DNA of 38,092 nucleotides, taken from Lysobacterales bacterium. GTDB taxonomy: Bacteria > Pseudomonadota > Gammaproteobacteria > Xanthomonadales > SZUA-36. This document shows positions 35,795-38,092 of this stretch, piece after piece. The stretch lies in the NCBI GenBank assembly GCA_014238945.1, contig JABAAB010000036.1:1-38092 (forward strand), in the 5' to 3' direction. The notes under the pieces were generated by a model. It was not told the DNA's origin. It worked only from the letters and a program-made list of their open reading frames with translations, and made no database searches. How positions within the stretch are numbered: position 1 is the first letter of the stretch; the number at the start of each line of letters is the position of its first letter. A program made the position numbers and the translations under genes.

Positions 35795-36154
35795 ATGACC
35801 AGATTTGATTGCAAAACGAGAATCTCCGTAATTCTGCTGATTATTTTTACATGGTGTCCAGTGGCCGTGGCCGCGACTGAGGAAGAACGCAAGCCCAATA
35901 TTGTCCTGGTACTGATGGATAATTTTGGGTACGGCGATGTAGGTGTATACGGCGGTGGTGTGCTGCGTGGGGCACCAACGCCCAACATCGATGGTATAGC
36001 CGCAGAAGGATTTCAGTTAACCAACTACAACGTTGAAGCCGAGTGCACACCTTCACGGGCAGCATTGATGACCGTCGTTATGGAATTCGCACCCGACAAC
36101 GACAAAGCGGTCCTCCCCGGGGGGTGTGGTACGGAATTACCAAATGGGAGATAA
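35795..36154 (+). CDS. Sulfatase N-terminal fragment (frame 1 of the broken gene)
   Basis: The 119-codon frame from ATG 35795 has the signal peptide, the first metal-binding segment and CTPSR, then about 26 codons of out-of-frame sequence after LMT before its stop. On its own it lacks the alkaline-phosphatase-like core and cannot be an active sulfatase. It is listed separately because an automatic annotation may show two coding regions. Confidence 0.6.
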   Translation: MTRFDCKTRISVILLIIFTWCPVAVAATEEERKPNIVLVLMDNFGYGDVGVYGGGVLRGAPTPNIDGIAAEGFQLTNYNVEAECTPSRAALMTVVMEFAPDNDKAVLPGGCGTELPNGR

Positions 36155-37218
36155 CATTGGCAGAGATGTTGTCGGACACCCGCTACGCTACGGGCATGTT
36201 TGGAAAATGGCACCTGGGAGACACCCAGGGCCGTTATCCTACGGACCAGGGTTTCGATGAATGGATCGGTATCCCCAGATCATCCGACCGTGCCTTTTGG
36301 CCGGATAGCGCCAGTTTTACGCCGGGTAGCCACCCTGGTGCCGTGTTCACCCACGTCATGACCGCAAAGAAGGGACAAGAGCCCAGGGAACTCGAGGTGT
36401 ATGGCCGTGCAAAACGCCGGACAATCGATCGTGAAATCACCGACCAGGCCATCGACTTCATCAAACGCAAGGCCGGTGCCGGGCAACCATTCTTTGCTTT
36501 TCTTCCTTATACGCAAACCCATGAACCGGTAGACCCCCACCCTGACTATTACGGCAAGACAGGAAACGGGACCTTCGCCGACGTTCTGGCACAGACCGAT
36601 GCCTACGTGGGAGCGTTGCTGGATACAATCGATAAGTTGGGGTTGAAAGAAAATACCATATTTATCTTTACGTCGGACAATGGCAGTGAAGGTGTGCCGA
36701 GATCGTTTGGATTCACCGGTCCGTGGCGTGCCGGCATGTTTTCTCCCTATGAAGGATCCCTGCGCGTCCCTTTCCTGATCCGCTGGCCAGGAAAAATCCC
36801 CGCAAAGCAAGTTTCAAATGAAATTGTTCACGCAATAGACCTGTTTCCCACGCTGGCAAGTGTTGTCGGGGCCGATCTCCCGAAAGACAGGGTTATGGAT
36901 GGTGTCGACCAGTCTGGTTTTCTAATGGGGAAGACGGAGAAATCCTCCCGCGAGTCCGTCATGATTTACATCGGCAACGAACTATTTGGTTTGAAATGGC
37001 GTAATTGGAAATTGCTACTCAAGGAAATGGATGAACAAAGTCCGTATGCAATCAGAAACCTGGCTTACCCATCCGTCTACAACCTGCTCGCAGACCCGAA
37101 AGAAGAAGTGCCCGAACTCAACTATCTCAACGATACCTGGATAGATTTTCCCTTGTACAAGGTACTGGAAGACCATCAGGCATCGATTGCAAAAGATGCT
37201 GGTGCTCCGGACCCGTAA
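36043..37218 (+). CDS. Sulfatase C-terminal fragment (frame 2 of the broken gene)
   Basis: The frame opens at a GTG at 36043 and overlaps the N-terminal fragment. Sulfatase similarity begins at RRYGIRT (about 36073) and continues to a normal C-terminus. The nearest internal ATG in homologous sequence is 36165 (MLSDTRYATG). Without the CTPSR motif this part alone should be inactive. All later conserved segments look intact, so the lesion is confined to a short stretch and is probably recent. Confidence 0.6.
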   Translation: MHTFTGSIDDRRYGIRTRQRQSGPPRGVWYGITKWEITLAEMLSDTRYATGMFGKWHLGDTQGRYPTDQGFDEWIGIPRSSDRAFWPDSASFTPGSHPGAVFTHVMTAKKGQEPRELEVYGRAKRRTIDREITDQAIDFIKRKAGAGQPFFAFLPYTQTHEPVDPHPDYYGKTGNGTFADVLAQTDAYVGALLDTIDKLGLKENTIFIFTSDNGSEGVPRSFGFTGPWRAGMFSPYEGSLRVPFLIRWPGKIPAKQVSNEIVHAIDLFPTLASVVGADLPKDRVMDGVDQSGFLMGKTEKSSRESVMIYIGNELFGLKWRNWKLLLKEMDEQSPYAIRNLAYPSVYNLLADPKEEVPELNYLNDTWIDFPLYKVLEDHQASIAKDAGAPDP

Positions 37219-37313
37219 AGACCACCTAAATGGGTAACCGTTTAAATTCGCTGATGTTCAAAAGCACGTCTGCAAAAACTTGCATGGTCATTGCTGGCAG
37301 TTTCCATCCGCCC

Positions 37314-38048
37314 ATGAAGGTCGCGGTTACGGGAGTTGCCGACCGGATTGGTCGCGCCATTCATCTCAATCTATGCCAGGACCATGAATTTGTGGGTATA
37401 GATCGTACTGTATCTTTGGCAACAACTCACATCGGCGACATTGGTGACTTTGAATTCCTGGTTAATGCTTTCGTTGCGGTCGATGCTGTTATCCACACAG
37501 CGGCCTACCATGTCCCACATGTTGGAATCATTGATGATGCAGAATTTATTCGGACAAATGTCCAGGGTACTCAAACAGTGGTTCGTGCAATGCGGGCATG
37601 CTCAGTCCGAAAACTGGTATTCGCCAGTACGACGGCCCTGTATGGTTACGCCTCGGAAAACCCTGATTCTGCTGTCTGGTTGAATGAGCAATCAGAGCCT
37701 GTACCCAAATATATCTACCACCGCTCAAAACTGGAAGCAGAGGCTTATCTGCAGTCAGTATCATCAAAAGATTTGAAAGTGACAATTCTTCGGGTGTCCA
37801 GGTGTTTTCCTGAGTCCGCACCATTGATGGCGGCATACAGGCTTCATCGTGGAGTGGACGCTCGTGATGTTGCTGAAGGACACAGACTGGCGCTGGACAT
37901 GGACAAGGCCTATCGGATGTACATCTTGTCCGGACATACACCCTTTGGATTAGAGGATTGCGATGCATTGAAGGCTGATGCCAAAGGTGTTCTGCTGGAA
38001 AAGTGTCCATCAATTTGTATGCTTTTCGCCGAACGTAACTGGCTGTAA
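37314..38048 (+). CDS. NAD(P)-dependent epimerase/dehydratase (extended short-chain family)
   Basis: 244 residues from the ATG at 37314 (MKVAVTGVADRIGRAI); the frame is open from 37230, but the Rossmann strand sets the start. The catalytic triad candidates are Ser/Thr in FASTTALYGY and Tyr/Lys in YHRSK. Other family stretches are DAVIHTAAYHVP, NVQGTQTVVRAM, ILRVSRCFPE and GVDARDVAEGHRLAL. The cofactor loop is GVADRIG, where relatives have GxxGxxG, so the middle glycine is Asp (GAC). Substrate unknown. It follows the broken sulfatase by 95 bp on the same strand. Confidence 0.85.
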   Translation: MKVAVTGVADRIGRAIHLNLCQDHEFVGIDRTVSLATTHIGDIGDFEFLVNAFVAVDAVIHTAAYHVPHVGIIDDAEFIRTNVQGTQTVVRAMRACSVRKLVFASTTALYGYASENPDSAVWLNEQSEPVPKYIYHRSKLEAEAYLQSVSSKDLKVTILRVSRCFPESAPLMAAYRLHRGVDARDVAEGHRLALDMDKAYRMYILSGHTPFGLEDCDALKADAKGVLLEKCPSICMLFAERNWL

Positions 38049-38085
38049 CCAGCATCAATAGACCGGGTCTATGATTCTTCGCTGG
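38049..38085. repeat. Imperfect hairpin after the epimerase gene
   Basis: ATAGACC (38058-38064) and GGTCTAT (38066-38072) are exact inverted copies around one base, nested in weaker outer pairing (CCAGC with GCTGG). It lies directly after the epimerase stop. It may be a transcript-end hairpin, but the tight central dyad could equally be an operator for a gene beyond the window. Confidence 0.35.
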
Positions 38086-38092
38086 CACAGGT

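Larger units (their letters stand above)
35795..37218 (+). pseudogene. Type I sulfatase, interrupted by frameshift just after the active-site motif
   Basis: Sulfatases hydrolyse sulfate esters with a formylglycine made from the Cys of CxPxR. Here the first 93 codons read normally: signal peptide (about 9-27), metal site NIVLVLMDNFGYGDVG, THE motif CTPSRAALMT with Cys84. Directly after, the expected GRYxIR continues only in another frame (RRYGIRT), and the rest of the enzyme (WYGITKWEITLAEMLSD, YATGMFGKWHLGD, FAFLPYTQTHEP, IFTSDNGSEG, RVPFLIRWPGK) stays in that frame to the stop at 37218. One base seems missing at about 36073-36076; local compensating shifts downstream are possible. The gene would be about 474 codons if repaired. 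Either decay or a sequencing error explains it. Confidence 0.85.

Noticed and set aside
29029-37218. Sulfatase plus formylglycine-generating enzyme as one system
   Set aside because: The FGE-like protein lacks the two catalytic cysteines, the genes are 5 kb apart in unrelated surroundings, and the sulfatase is broken.

Overview
The window looks like a gammaproteobacterial chromosome segment, probably from an environmental or marine lineage. The evidence is the gene order queA-tgt-yajC-secD-secF, a complete System I cytochrome c maturation operon in the order ccmABCDEFGHI, and a MetX-family acyltransferase that resembles the serine O-succinyltransferases of Xanthomonas relatives. All identifications come from reading motifs and from remembered family features; no search was run.

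Layout. Positions 1-138 are the end of an insertion sequence: a transposase start cut by the window edge, preceded by two imperfect copies of a 24-bp repeat. A cyclic-nucleotide-binding-domain histidine kinase (0.36-1.55 kb, +) follows, behind a perfect 18-bp palindrome. From 13.8 down to 1.6 kb lies a long minus-strand block, in transcription order: a YdeI-like gene broken by an in-frame stop, an ACT-domain protein, glutathione reductase, a large secreted subtilisin-like protease, queA, tgt, yajC, secD and secF. It joins queuosine tRNA modification and the SecDF-YajC export accessory complex with a secreted protease and a thiol reductase.

From 13.95 to 20.6 kb (+) is the ccm operon. Most of its junctions are ATGA-type overlaps, and an unexplained 34-codon frame exactly fills the ccmC-ccmD gap. 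A periplasmic metallo-beta-lactamase-fold protein follows. Then come trmB (-), a metX-like gene (+) and tRNA-Leu(CAA). A minus-strand signalling cluster (28.0-23.9 kb) encodes a receiver, an HPt protein, a second receiver and a membrane hybrid kinase with two receivers, i.e. the parts of a multistep phosphorelay. Divergent from it is a 47-codon membrane peptide gene overlapping an S1/P1 nuclease gene. An SUMF1-domain protein (-), RNase D (+) and a TolB-like beta-propeller protein (+) follow.

From 33.1 kb the window looks like accessory DNA. An intact tRNA-Arg(CCU) is followed 1.5 kb later by a decayed copy of its own 3' half, and the only gene between them is a class V aminotransferase. This is the signature of an old tRNA-site integration. 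Beyond it lie a PhyH-type dioxygenase, a sulfatase frameshifted just after its active-site motif, and a short-chain epimerase/dehydratase with a substituted glycine motif.

I see no CRISPR array, integrase, phage gene or recognisable defence system. The strongest candidates for something undescribed are the tRNA-Arg mini-island, the ccmC-ccmD in-frame mini-ORF, and the small membrane peptide coupled to the S1/P1 nuclease.
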